Shown here: positions 26,095 through 33,907 of the stretch, in pieces
How the letters are laid out: every line of letters begins with the position of its first letter
How positions within the stretch are numbered: position 1 is the first letter of the stretch
Assembly: GCF_037104765.1 (NCBI RefSeq)
Contig: NZ_JBAWSY010000006.1
Span: 124,001-188,000 of the forward strand
Direction of reading: 5' to 3'
DNA from: Psychrobacillus mangrovi
GTDB taxonomy: Bacteria; Bacillota; Bacilli; Bacillales_A; Planococcaceae
Length of the DNA stretch: 64,000 bases
Notes under the pieces: generated by a model
The model's input: the letters and a program-made list of their open reading frames with translations, nothing else
What the model was told of the DNA's origin: nothing
Databases searched by the model: none
Made by a program: the position numbers and the translations under genes

Positions 26095-26364
26095 ATGAAA
26101 AACGAAAATAATTATCCAATCGATCAAAGTCCAGATTCAACAGAAATTTATGCTGCTAAACTATCGTTAATTGGAGCTGTACTCTCTACGTTAGGTGATG
26201 GAATATCAGCAATAGCTGCAGGAATTAATCTACAAAATTTAGAAAGGACAAATAATCAAAACTCTCAAGAGCAATTAAATCAATCAAAGCAATTAGAACA
26301 AATGCAGAAACAAATTGACCAATTAACAAGTAAGTTAGATAAAATGGAGCGTAGTAAGAGGTAA
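26095..26364 (+). CDS. small hypothetical protein with C-terminal coiled coil
   Basis: 89 residues. The middle (AKLSLIGAVLSTLGDGISAI) is amphipathic or weakly hydrophobic, and the last ~45 residues are Gln/Asn/Lys-rich with a heptad pattern (QLEQMQKQIDQLTSKLDKME), predicted coiled coil. AAAGGGATG lies upstream and a terminator directly follows, supporting a real gene. I do not recognise a family. Confidence 0.65.
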   Translation: MKNENNYPIDQSPDSTEIYAAKLSLIGAVLSTLGDGISAIAAGINLQNLERTNNQNSQEQLNQSKQLEQMQKQIDQLTSKLDKMERSKR

Positions 26365-26388
26365 GGACTTTCCTCTTACTTTTTTTGT
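26353..26388 (+). terminator. terminator
   Basis: AGTAAGAG and CTCTTACT arms followed by seven T; the stem starts within the last codons of the coiled-coil protein gene. Confidence 0.8.
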
Positions 26389-26683
26389 TTTTATTAGTAA
26401 CTACTTCTTTCGCAATTTGGTTTAAATGCGACACCCATTCTCCGCTTCTTTTATTCAACTAAACTGACCCGTTGGCTGAATAAGAAACTGGAATCCAAAA
26501 TCAAATCGACTTGATCATTGAACTGGATTGAATAGGGCATGTACCTTATATTGATATAACATCAGGATTAGAATGTATTTATCTTCGAATCTATTAGTAT
26601 ATTCATCTTATTTTCCAAAAAACATTTGGCTTACATAGTCCTTTTTTTTCTGAGCAAAATAAATATTGAAGGTGGTCATAAAC
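26389..26683. other. intergenic region with a degenerate repeat copy
   Basis: Contains a diverged copy of the TTGAACTAAC repeat at about 26452-26488 (TTATTCAACTAAA ... GGCTGAATAAGAAA). No gene seen. Confidence 0.45.
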
Positions 26684-27139
26684 ATGAAAAAAATTGTTAT
26701 TGTTCCCTCTTTTTTAGTGTTATTTTTAATGACGTCAATACCATCACATGCCGAACCAAATTATTATCAGCCTGCTGAAGAATCTAAAGAAGAACTAATG
26801 ATGGATTTGTTTTTATCATTACTTTTGCCGGATATCCAAAAGGCCGTTTCTAATTATTACTCTGATTTTCTTACTGAAAGTCCAATGGTGTACCCGTACC
26901 AAATAAAAATTTTAAAGATGGAAAGAACTAATGGATATCGGGGGTTCATATTTTCAGTAACCGTTGAAGTCACACCAGTTGTCGGCCCACACAATCCTGT
27001 TGGAAAAGATCAATTAACATTTTCTATTAGTGCAGGTAGTGGAGTCAGTCTTAAAAATTATAAGCATATTGAAACTTATGAACTTCCTCCTAATTGGCAG
27101 GACATCAAAAAGAAAAATGAGCTGCATGTATGGTTTTGA
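26684..27139 (+). CDS. DUF3888-type secreted protein
   Basis: 151 residues from ATG 26684, preceded by GAAGGTGGT. Signal peptide of about 24 residues (MKKIVIVPSFLVLFLMTSIP, cleavage after SHA). The mature part carries DLFLSLLLPDIQKAVSNYY, YPYQIKILKMER and FSVTVEVTPVVGPHNPVGKD, the pattern of DUF3888 proteins of Bacillales. Predicted exported monomer; function unknown. A terminator follows. Confidence 0.8.
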   Translation: MKKIVIVPSFLVLFLMTSIPSHAEPNYYQPAEESKEELMMDLFLSLLLPDIQKAVSNYYSDFLTESPMVYPYQIKILKMERTNGYRGFIFSVTVEVTPVVGPHNPVGKDQLTFSISAGSGVSLKNYKHIETYELPPNWQDIKKKNELHVWF

Positions 27140-27154
27140 AACACCTTTTGAATC

Positions 27155-27182
27155 AGCCCCGGTTTTTTGGGGGCTTTTTTAT
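27155..27182 (+). terminator. terminator of DUF3888 gene
   Basis: AGCCCC, loop, GGGGGCT and then TTTTTT. Confidence 0.85.
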
Positions 27183-27416
27183 TTATAGAAAGCCACAAAA
27201 ACAGCTTTCATACAGTTTCTGTCTTTGAAGCTTTAACCAACTAAAAAGACAGTCTATAACGATCTAGCTCATCATCGAAAGAACTCGATAGTTGAACTAC
27301 CACCTTCTCTTTTGTTACATAATAAGGTCGGCTTGTGTCATTTAGTAGTATTAAACTATAAAAGTATTTTTTTAGCCTTTTAAACCACACTAATGTGGTT
27401 AAGGAGGTGAACAGTC

Positions 27417-27605
27417 ATGATGAATAACAACGATGAATTCGGTGATGATTACAACTATGAAAATTTAAATTTGGAATATCTAAACTTAGATAGAAATGAG
27501 CGAAACAATATTCGCAACAACAATAACAAAAATGACAGCAATAACGAAAATAAAAATAAAAATAACAATAATAACAACACCAACAACAAAAACTTGAAAT
27601 ACTAA
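27417..27605 (+). CDS. asparagine-rich small protein
   Basis: 62 residues, about half of them Asn in the C-terminal part (NNIRNNNNKND then NNTNNKNLKY). The N-terminus is acidic and aromatic (DEFGDDYNYENLNLEYLNLD). The consensus AAGGAGGTGA at ideal distance from the ATG argues that it is translated despite the low complexity. There is no signal peptide. I cannot assign a function; low-complexity Asn-rich proteins occur among spore-associated proteins, but that is only a thought. Confidence 0.55.
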   Translation: MMNNNDEFGDDYNYENLNLEYLNLDRNERNNIRNNNNKNDSNNENKNKNNNNNNTNNKNLKY

Positions 27606-27674
27606 TTTAGTAAATACAGTCATTCCTAAATATAACTTTAGGGATGACTGTTCCTTTGGAGAGTATCATAAAAA

Positions 27675-28886
27675 CTACTGCTTATTAGTAAAATAATTTA
27701 TATATCCATCTGATACTTGGTCGGTTGATCCATACACTTTTTCAATTGCTCTAGTTGTTCTCTCAGAAGTTATTTGAAGTTTATGCTCGACTCTACTGTC
27801 AATGTATGGTTCATTCATTAATTCTTTTACCATAGTCATAAATTTATCAAAGCCATGAGATTTGATTAAGTAATCGGTAAGTAAAAAACCTAAGCCATAA
27901 ATCTCAAACGTTTTGGTGTAATCCAATTTGTTTAATTCATCTATCGAGTAAAAGACCAAATCCCTATTTGATAATAACTTATGCTCTCTATAAGGTAAAT
28001 TATTTAAGTTAATTAATAGTTTACCTTCTCCATCTTTTTCTACTACATGTTGAAGTAAGGTTGCGAAACCCTCTTGAATATATAGTGATGCGTTATCGTT
28101 GGAGAAATCAGAAAGCATTTGGTGGGCTAACTCATGTGCAAGTATTGTAAGGGTACTTAAGGATGTAGACGGTCCAGACGGTTCAATCATGAGTTTAAGC
28201 GACTCACCTGTCTCATTCCAACCAGTTGATCCAGTCCAAGGTATAGTGGCAGATATTTGTTCCCTGGAATCATAAAGTTTTATTGTCATATCCTTTGGAG
28301 TCCAACCAAATTCATTATTATATAAATGAACAATATCACTCGCCTCTCTTAATACAGTCAAAGCTTCTTCTTCTAATTCTGAAACATATAACACAGCAAT
28401 ATTTCCTTCAGATATTGTCTTGAAAGGCACATCATCAATTACCCACTTGTTATTTAATTTTACAATGGAGTAAATAACTTTATTTTGAGTTTCTTTGTCT
28501 TGATATTTCATGTTTACAATTAATTCCACATCTCCTTTTTCTGAAGACATTAGATTCACTTCTCCTATGTTCACGGTAAAAGTATAGCCTTGTTCCTTTT
28601 TAAATATCGCTTCTTCCATCCATCTCTTTTGTTCTTTATAAAACAAGGAATTTGCACTGTTTTGAAACTCTAGAAATCCTTCTTCATCATTATTGTCTAT
28701 AGCTTCAAGCATTGGAACAAGTTGAGATTTGACTAATTCACTTTCATCGGTCTTTATTTCCTGTTTTTCAACAGTTTCGAGTTCAACTATTGATTCGAAA
28801 TTTTCTACTTCTATTTTGTCTGGATCTAGAGCACATCCATAAAGAATAATTACAAGGAAACCTATTAATTTCACAAATTTACGCAA
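27675..28886 (-). CDS. lipoprotein with HExxH-type metallopeptidase (peptidase MA-like) domain
   Basis: 403 residues from TTG 28886 (GGGGGTAG upstream). Lipoprotein signal peptide with lipobox LYGC (Cys near 18). A ~150-residue N-terminal region is followed by a zinc-metallopeptidase domain with TILAHELAHQML (HELAH) about residues 235-245 and a downstream glutamate in IQEGFATLLQ, the gluzincin/peptidase-MA arrangement. The in-frame extension upstream to 28991 has no signal-peptide logic and is rejected. A secreted, membrane-anchored protease is likely; substrate unknown. A cassette-type repeat lies directly upstream. Confidence 0.8.
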   Translation of the reverse strand: MRKFVKLIGFLVIILYGCALDPDKIEVENFESIVELETVEKQEIKTDESELVKSQLVPMLEAIDNNDEEGFLEFQNSANSLFYKEQKRWMEEAIFKKEQGYTFTVNIGEVNLMSSEKGDVELIVNMKYQDKETQNKVIYSIVKLNNKWVIDDVPFKTISEGNIAVLYVSELEEEALTVLREASDIVHLYNNEFGWTPKDMTIKLYDSREQISATIPWTGSTGWNETGESLKLMIEPSGPSTSLSTLTILAHELAHQMLSDFSNDNASLYIQEGFATLLQHVVEKDGEGKLLINLNNLPYREHKLLSNRDLVFYSIDELNKLDYTKTFEIYGLGFLLTDYLIKSHGFDKFMTMVKELMNEPYIDSRVEHKLQITSERTTRAIEKVYGSTDQVSDGYINYFTNKQ

Positions 28887-29004
28887 TACACTACCCCCAG
28901 TTTCAACAAGTTTGATGTTTCTTTTATTTGACTCTCCTGTATTCCAATTAGTGGAATTTCTCATAAAATAACTACTTCGACATCCTTCCAATAATACCTC
29001 CTTG

Positions 29005-29084
29005 CTTAACTAAAATGCTGCTTTAGTTCAATAAGAAAAAAGGCTTTACTCCTTCTTGAAGTAAAGCACCCGTTAGTTTAAGTG
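29005..29084 (-). repeat. cassette-type inverted repeat with hairpin, copy b
   Basis: On the minus strand: AACTAACGGGTGCTTTA, a hairpin (GTAAAGC.../GCTTTAC), then TTCTTATTGAACTAAAG. About 60 bp are nearly identical to copy c at 30801-30881. It lies between the frameshifted gene 29118-29557 and the metallopeptidase gene. Confidence 0.75.
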
Positions 29085-29117
29085 TATAATTTCACAAACA
29101 TTCTCATTTAATTGATT

Positions 29118-29557
29118 TTATTTTATGATGAATAAATCTGGATGTTCTTTTAACAATTTTGAAAGAAATAATAGTTGAGGAAAAGGTGTTAAAAATAAAT
29201 CTCTATTTATATGTCCTTTTAATATCGCTTTTCCATTTTGTTCAATAAAATCATTTAAAGTAATTTTATTATTACAGATAAAATGAACATCTTCTGGAGT
29301 TAGTAGTAGAAGTCCATTAGTTTCTGAAGAGGATTTGGTTCATTTTCAGAGTAGGAAAGATACATTATTGATAAAGATTCCTGCTCATTTCCTTTAACTA
29401 AAATTGGAGCTATTTTCTCGTCTAACCGTATTATGGAAGCGTGATATTTTCCATACAAGTACATTTTGAAATTTATCCTTCTCAACATCCGATATCGATG
29501 TTTTCTTTTGCTTTCATCTTTTTGTGTATATGTCCCCCTGTATTGTACTTTGAACAT
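29118..29557 (-). pseudogene. frameshifted hypothetical gene
   Basis: The frame starting at ATG 29557 (MFKVQYRGTYTQKDESKRKH) runs 85 codons and stops near 29300. Another minus frame continues without interruption from about 29335 to a stop at 29118 (GLLLLTPEDVHFICNNKITL, then FIEQNGKAIL, ending EHPDLFIIK). Together they would give a protein of ~146 residues, so a one-base indel near 29335 most likely broke the gene. Family not recognised. Confidence 0.55.
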
Positions 29558-29572
29558 TACCGAACATAAAAT
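29543..29572 (+). promoter_or_regulatory. sigma-A promoter of nucleotidyltransferase gene
   Basis: TTGTAC (29543-29548), 18-bp spacer, TAAAAT (29567-29572). Confidence 0.5.
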
Positions 29573-29604
29573 AAATCATTTTTGGTAGAAAGAAATTAAG
29601 GTTC

Positions 29605-29684
29605 ATGGTAAAATCACATTAGGAAAATAAAGGCAATGTAACCTTTGGGTTCAACCTCGCTGAAAAGTAGGTTGGACCCTTTTT
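29605..29684 (+). promoter_or_regulatory. leader with short peptide and terminator-type attenuator
   Basis: Downstream of the promoter there is a five-codon frame ATG-GTA-AAA-TCA-CAT-TAG at 29605 (AAGG upstream). Next comes a terminator hairpin, GGGTTCAACC (29647-29656) with GGTTGGACCC (29670-29679) and TTTTT, ending 30 bases before the nucleotidyltransferase start. The layout is that of an attenuation leader in front of an antibiotic-modification-like gene. The leader peptide itself is speculative. Confidence 0.45.
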
Positions 29685-29713
29685 GCATTCTTAAACCTAA
29701 AGGAGGACTTTTA

Positions 29714-30490
29714 ATGTTGAGAACAGAAATGCTGTTGCATCGGCTGGACGAGATCGGCAAATCGCTCGAAAGAAGAGGGGGTGCACTATTATTGTTAGGT
29801 GTCGGTTCTGTTGGAATCGAGACTGCTCGGCTGGACGATTATTCAGATTTGGATTTCTTTGTCATTGTAAGGCATGACCAGAAAAGCAGATATATCGACC
29901 ATTTGGATTGGCTAGAAGAAGTTCACCCTTTAGCTTATTCTTTTAAGAATTCGGAGATTGGCTATAAAATTTTGTTCGAAGACGGCATTTTTGGTGAATA
30001 TTCGGTATTTGAGGAATCGGAGCTGATTAATGGTTCTTATACGGAAGGGAGAGTCGTTTGGAAGGATTCCTCCTACAACAATACGGGAATTTCAAAACCT
30101 CCCAACCCGATACCTAGCCCCAAAAAAGACTCCTTAGACCATCCTTTGAACGAAGCTTTAACTAATCTCTATGTGGGACTCGGCCGCTTTGCCAGGGGAG
30201 AGCGCCTATCAGCGACGAGGTTCGTACAAGTTTATGCTGTGGACAGGATTTTATCCGTACTTCATTTGATAGAGCAAGAGGTGGATTACTTTCCCGATCC
30301 TTTCGGAAACGAGAGGCGCATGGAAAAAAGATACCCTCGTTTCGCGGAAATGATTGCAGACATGATACAGGGATATGATCATGTACCTGAATCTGCACTT
30401 CGTATTTTAAGCTTCATAGAAGAAGTGTATCCAGTTAATCGAAAACTAAGCGATGAAATACGACGTTTAGCCAAAATATCCTGCCGTTAA
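29714..30490 (+). CDS. nucleotidyltransferase, aminoglycoside/lincosamide-resistance-like
   Basis: 258 residues from ATG 29714 with AAAGGAGGA upstream. The N-terminal nucleotidyltransferase core has LLLLGVGSVGIETARLDDYS then DLDFFVIV, the GS(x)nDxD signature, followed by a helical C-terminal domain (ATRFVQVYAVDRILSVLHLI). Enzymes of this shape transfer nucleotides to small molecules including aminoglycosides and lincosamides, but many are of unknown substrate. The terminator-like leader supports inducible expression. No mobile element is directly attached. The resistance role is only suggested. Confidence 0.7.
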   Translation: MLRTEMLLHRLDEIGKSLERRGGALLLLGVGSVGIETARLDDYSDLDFFVIVRHDQKSRYIDHLDWLEEVHPLAYSFKNSEIGYKILFEDGIFGEYSVFEESELINGSYTEGRVVWKDSSYNNTGISKPPNPIPSPKKDSLDHPLNEALTNLYVGLGRFARGERLSATRFVQVYAVDRILSVLHLIEQEVDYFPDPFGNERRMEKRYPRFAEMIADMIQGYDHVPESALRILSFIEEVYPVNRKLSDEIRRLAKISCR

Positions 30491-30869
30491 CAAAGGAGTT
30501 GAATCTTATCATAAAAAAATAGCTATCTATTGTCCCATTTCTGCCTTTACTTGTTTTGCATAAGCAGAATAGATCAAAAATAGAGTTAACCTCTCAAAAA
30601 GAGCCAAATTTCTCTATCAGGAAATTTGGCTTATTAGTTATACCTCGAAAGTCCGTTAAACAAATTGCTGACTAGGCTGTTTACAAAAAAACTCACCACG
30701 TTGTACTGGGCTTCCAATGTTTGTTTTGTATCTAATAATGAGGTCCAGTGCATTAAGAATGCTCTCTAATACATTCTTCACCGCTGAAGTATTTCCTCTA
30801 ATTAAACTAAACTGCCCCGTTAGTTCAATAAGAAAAAAGGCTTTACTCCTTCTTGAGGTAAAGCACCCG
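30491..30869. other. gap with terminator, coding remnant and repeat
   Basis: Holds the terminator at 30598-30632. At 30656-30800 there is a minus-strand open remnant ending NIGSPVQRGEFFCKQPSQQF-V-stop, with no start of its own and running into repeat copy c. It is probably the tail of a truncated gene of unknown family. Confidence 0.4.
30598..30634 (+). terminator. terminator hairpin
   Basis: AGCCAAATTT, loop, AAATTTGGCTT and T-rich tail, downstream of the nucleotidyltransferase gene. Confidence 0.75.
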
Positions 30870-30881
30870 TTAGTTGAATAA
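30801..30881 (-). repeat. cassette-type inverted repeat with hairpin, copy c
   Basis: Best-preserved copy: on the minus strand AACTAACGGGTGCTTTA, hairpin of TACCTC...GAGTAAAG type, TTCTTATTGAACTAACGGG, GCAGTTTAGTTTAAT. The inner pair TTGAACTAAC-type/GTTAGTTNAA is an inverted repeat. The CPCC gene stop codon (TAA) lies inside its first bases. Confidence 0.8.
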
Positions 30882-31139
30882 CGGTTTCCAATTCGGGTCT
30901 TTTGCATCCGTTTTATTTAGCTTTCTTACAAATTCAATGCAATCTTCTTGGCATGCACCAAACACTATGTAATTTTTTTGCGCTTGCCTTAAAGAAACTA
31001 CGTTTGCCCCTCCCTCATAATCTGGGTCTCCAAATTGAACCCCATCATCTTCCCAAAAACATATTTTGCAAATTTCATATGTATCAGTTGGTTCTTCATT
31101 TAGAGTTTTATATCCACAGCAAGGACAAGTATATTTCAT
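30870..31139 (-). CDS. CPCC-type cysteine-rich protein
   Basis: 89 residues from ATG 31139 (GTGGTGAT upstream). The start MKYTCPCCGYKTL and the following YEICKICFWEDDGVQFGDPD define the Cys-rich CPCC family (PF14206), two CxxC pairs that probably bind zinc. C-terminal DPNWKPLFN. Function unknown; family members are common in accessory regions and sometimes beside toxin or contact-dependent systems. It is flanked on both sides by copies of the cassette repeat, and the repeat supplies its stop codon. Confidence 0.85.
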   Translation of the reverse strand: MKYTCPCCGYKTLNEEPTDTYEICKICFWEDDGVQFGDPDYEGGANVVSLRQAQKNYIVFGACQEDCIEFVRKLNKTDAKDPNWKPLFN

Positions 31140-31174
31140 AAAATCACCACTATTCCTTTTTAACATATTTTTTC

Positions 31175-31310
31175 TTATTGAACTAACCTATCGCTTAAGT
31201 TTAATGTTTCACAATGCATATCTGAGATCAACTTAATGTTTTGGACATAAAAATAGATCATTTGCAATGATGGTCATATTTTGCTAAAGCACCCGTTAGT
31301 TCAATAACAA
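31175..31310 (-). repeat. cassette-type repeat, split copies d and e
   Basis: AACTAACGGGTGCTTTA at 31283-31310 directly after the histidine phosphatase gene, and a TTGAACTAACC-type half at 31175-31206 directly before the CPCC gene, with ~75 bp of unrelated sequence between. Confidence 0.65.
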
Positions 31311-31320
31311 AAAATATTTT

Positions 31321-31908
31321 TTATTGGTTAACGCCAATATTTACACCCCATAGTCTTTGAACATTCACAAATTCCTGTTCATTGAATTCCATTCTATAAA
31401 TATCGGGTTTTGATGTGCTATGTAAAAAATTCAAGTCATAAGTGCTATCGAAATAACCCATCATCAAGGTCATAACAGCTCCGTGAGTACCTATCACTAT
31501 TTTTTTATCTCTAAAAGTTTCTAATAGTTCTTTTAAGACCTTTATAGCTCTTTTTTGACAATCAGAATTTGATTCTCCTCCCTCTAAAGAGAATTTTGAT
31601 TCAGAAAATGACTTCTCCAAAAGTGGGACCAGTTCTTTATCTGATACTCGATTGTTTCCAGAAGAGAATATCCTCTCTTTTAAATCTTCAAAAACTAAAA
31701 CTTCCTCTCCTATTTGTTGAGCTAACTGTTCTACAGTTAAAATTGAGCGTATATATGGACTTGAAACAACTATATCAATTTCTTTATCTTTCAAAATGTC
31801 AGTCACTCGTTTAGCATCTAAATAACCTTTTTCGGTTAATCCCCTGGTTCTATCATTTCCTTCTTTTGGCGATTCACCGTGTCTCACCATATAAACAAAT
31901 GTACTCAT
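31321..31908 (-). CDS. histidine phosphatase family protein
   Basis: 195 residues. Catalytic RHG in FVYMVRHGESPKEG (His10), second motif VVSSPYIRSILTVEQL, catalytic Glu in the FEDLKERIF region and second His in VIGTHGAVMTLMM. This is the phosphoglycerate-mutase-like branch-2/cofactor-independent phosphatase type; substrate unknown. GGAGGGAG precedes the ATG. The gene stands alone between two cassette repeats. Confidence 0.87.
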   Translation of the reverse strand: MSTFVYMVRHGESPKEGNDRTRGLTEKGYLDAKRVTDILKDKEIDIVVSSPYIRSILTVEQLAQQIGEEVLVFEDLKERIFSSGNNRVSDKELVPLLEKSFSESKFSLEGGESNSDCQKRAIKVLKELLETFRDKKIVIGTHGAVMTLMMGYFDSTYDLNFLHSTSKPDIYRMEFNEQEFVNVQRLWGVNIGVNQ

Positions 31909-31928
31909 AATATAAAATTTCTCCCTCC

Positions 31929-32023
31929 ATTGAACTAACCTGCCCCGTTAATTCAATAAGAAAAAAGAGCTGTTTTAACAGCTCAATGTTCTTTAACTAA
32001 AGCATTTGTTAGTTTAATAAGCA
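31929..32023 (-). repeat. cassette-type inverted repeat with hairpin, copy f
   Basis: TTGAACTAACC, TGCCCC and GTTAATTCAATAAG at 31929-31960, then a different hairpin (AGAGCTG/CAGCTC), then AAAGCATTTGTTAGTTTAA. The hairpin differs from copies b and c while the flanks are conserved. Confidence 0.75.
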
Positions 32024-32043
32024 TTTTTAACTCTTTTATAACC

Positions 32044-32166
32044 TCAGACAAAAATTAGTATAAGTAAGAATGTAAGAACAAGAGTAATTAATATAGAAAT
32101 AATTAATTCTGGCTTTAATAAATTATATGATTCTCTTAAGGAAATTAATGATTCGGTATTCTGCAA
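32044..32166 (-). pseudogene. C-terminal remnant of a small membrane protein
   Basis: The minus-strand frame ends ESYNLLKPELIISILITLVL then TFLLILIFV-stop, a hydrophobic tail of a small membrane protein. Its 5' part is replaced by an IS3-type remnant. Copy f of the cassette repeat follows its stop by about 20 bases. Confidence 0.45.
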
Positions 32167-32303
32167 TTACAGGAATAGTATTCTCTCTCCACCTTTTTCA
32201 TATCGTTTAACAGCCTCTAATTTTTGTTCACTCGTTACTTGCATAAAAAATACACCTCCAATTGTTAGGTTTTGTGTCTAACAATTGGGGTGCAGTCCAT
32301 TAA
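32167..32303 (-). mobile_element. IS3/IS150-type left-end remnant with truncated orfA
   Basis: On the minus strand: TGGACTGCACCCC, AATTGTTAGACAC, AACCTAACAATTGGAGGTG, then ATG 32244 with MQVTSEQKLEAVKRYEKGGE, the start of an IS3-family OrfA helix-turn-helix, which stops after 25 codons. The inverted CAATTGTTAG/CTAACAATTG ahead of orfA is typical of IS150-group termini. No right end or orfB is present. Confidence 0.55.
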
Positions 32304-32720
32304 GTTACTCTTTTACATTTAGCATCATTCTTGATATGGATTTATTACAATATATCAAGATATTCTAGATGATGGCTAGTAGTTCTGCGAAAATCAATTG
32401 ACTTTGAGTAGACAGGTTTGATTAGTAGCGATATGGAATTGGCAAAAACAAAATTATTATTTTCTAAAGAAATTAGGGGGTAATATGAAGCTGCCCTTTT
32501 TTGATAAGAAAGTATAAAAAGTGGGGCTTCCTGATCGAGCTCCAAGCGCTAAAAACTATGCGACTTCATAACTCGCCCTACGTTAGTTCGCAAGCTCACC
32601 GTGATTCCATTATCTCAGTTGATTTGCTCCAGTCGCTACGTTTTTAAACGGGCGTTCTGCGCTTTTCTTACTATTTTGGTTTAGTTATGTCCCAGCTGCT
32701 GAAATTTTTTTCGTTAACAA
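32304..32720. other. gap, no convincing gene
   Basis: The segment at about 32550-32690 is richer in GC and repeat-like (AAACGGGCGTTCTGCGC). One 66-codon minus frame (32345-32545) has no ribosome binding site and odd composition, and I do not accept it. Confidence 0.4.
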
Positions 32721-33290
32721 TTATGCGAGAAAGTCGAGAACCCGCTTGATTACAAGTTTCGTCGCGTCAGCATCGTAAGAGGGTAAACTGCTGTCGGTGA
32801 AGAGATGTTCCTTGCCTTCATACAGAAAAAGTTCAGCGTGATTGGCCGACGCCACAAGCTCACGAGCCGCGTTGATGTCGCCGTCTTCAACGAAAAAAGG
32901 ATCTGCACTCATGGCGTGAACTTGCACAGGCAAGTCGGCCGGCCACTGAGATTCGAATGCAGAGGTCGGGAGGCAGGCATGAAAAAACAGTGCGCCTCTG
33001 GCGCCTTCACGAGTTTGGGCGAGCTGCTGTGCTGCCGGGACACCGAGTGAAAAACCAGCATAGACGACATCGCGTGAAAGCTCGCTGGCTGCCCGAACGC
33101 CGCGCGCCGTCACTTCTTCAAAGCCGATTTCCTTAACAAATACCAAGCCTTCCTCCAGCGAGGAAAACATGCGGCCGTCAAATAAATCTGGCACGTGCAC
33201 AGTATGCCCCGCATCTCTCAGTTGATCGGCGATTTCTTCAATCCCCTTCGTTCTGCCTAAAACATGGTGTAACAACAAAACTTCGGCCAT
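32721..33290 (-). CDS. dienelactone hydrolase family protein
   Basis: 189 residues of the small DLH alpha/beta-hydrolase type: MAEVLLLHHVLGRTKGI at the start, nucleophile Ser in VVYAGFSLGVPAAQ (residue near 76), FFHACLP, Asp in MSADPFFVEDGD and His in EGKEHLFTD. It should hydrolyse small esters or lactones; the usual DLH nucleophile Cys is Ser here. Base composition is clearly higher in GC (about 50 percent) than all neighbours, which suggests recent horizontal gain. GGAGG lies upstream of the ATG. Monocistronic. Confidence 0.82.
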   Translation of the reverse strand: MAEVLLLHHVLGRTKGIEEIADQLRDAGHTVHVPDLFDGRMFSSLEEGLVFVKEIGFEEVTARGVRAASELSRDVVYAGFSLGVPAAQQLAQTREGARGALFFHACLPTSAFESQWPADLPVQVHAMSADPFFVEDGDINAARELVASANHAELFLYEGKEHLFTDSSLPSYDADATKLVIKRVLDFLA

Positions 33291-33672
33291 CGTTTTTCCT
33301 CCAATTTAATGAATTTCATATGTCTAAGTTTCGACAAGAAAGCCTGTTTGACCTGCCAGAACTTTACGATTTAGAAATATTTTTTATGCGTATCAGTATC
33401 AATTACAAAATCGACTTTTATATCGCAGTCATAAGAAATTTATTCAAAATTGTTTAGCCTGTAAAATACATCAGGGAGATCTACTATGTGACAAGTAAGG
33501 CTTTTCGAAATTCATATAAACTTTATTAAACTATTGCACTCTGATATACAGTATGATTATTGATCGGATTCAACGTAAATAACAAAACAACCATCACTTA
33601 CTATATAACTCTTTAGTTCGGATTTTTCGTGTTATATACTCCGGTTTTTATCTACCCTTCTTCAACTAGCCT

Positions 33673-33781
33673 GCGTTAGCACAAGTAGCGACTGTTCTTA
33701 TTTGAAAAATCTCTCCCGATTGCTGAAGATCTTAATATAAATGAATCAATGCTTCACCACTATTTCTTCTTGTGCTAACGC
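33673..33781. repeat. 109-bp element with perfect 13-bp terminal inverted repeats
   Basis: GCGTTAGCACAAG (33673-33685) and CTTGTGCTAACGC (33769-33781) are perfect inverted repeats enclosing 83 bp without a coding frame. Size and structure fit a MITE-like element. No obvious target duplication. Confidence 0.5.
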
Positions 33782-33855
33782 CCCCGATAGCTTATATGGA
33801 ATCTTTCACAATTTCTACCGTAATTAACATATTCAATTTACGAAATATCAAAATA

Positions 33856-33903
33856 AAAACAGAGTTAATTCTACCCATTTTGTAAGTTAACTCTGTTTTT
33901 GTT
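33856..33903 (-). terminator. terminator of sigma/anti-sigma operon
   Basis: AAAACAGAGTTAA (33856-33868) and TTAACTCTGTTTT (33887-33899) pair perfectly, directly after the anti-sigma gene. Confidence 0.75.
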
Positions 33904-33907
33904 TGAG

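Larger units (their letters stand above)
33291..33907. other. gap with MITE-like inverted repeat
   Basis: No gene seen. Contains the inverted-repeat element at 33673-33781 and an AACAGAGTTAA hairpin at 33858-33898, the likely terminator of the anti-sigma gene. Confidence 0.45.

Noticed and set aside
30656..30907. 83-codon minus gene
   Set aside because: Its first third is the cassette repeat and there is no ribosome binding site; only the tail looks like a coding remnant.
32345..32545. 66-codon minus gene
   Set aside because: No ribosome binding site and no recognisable features.
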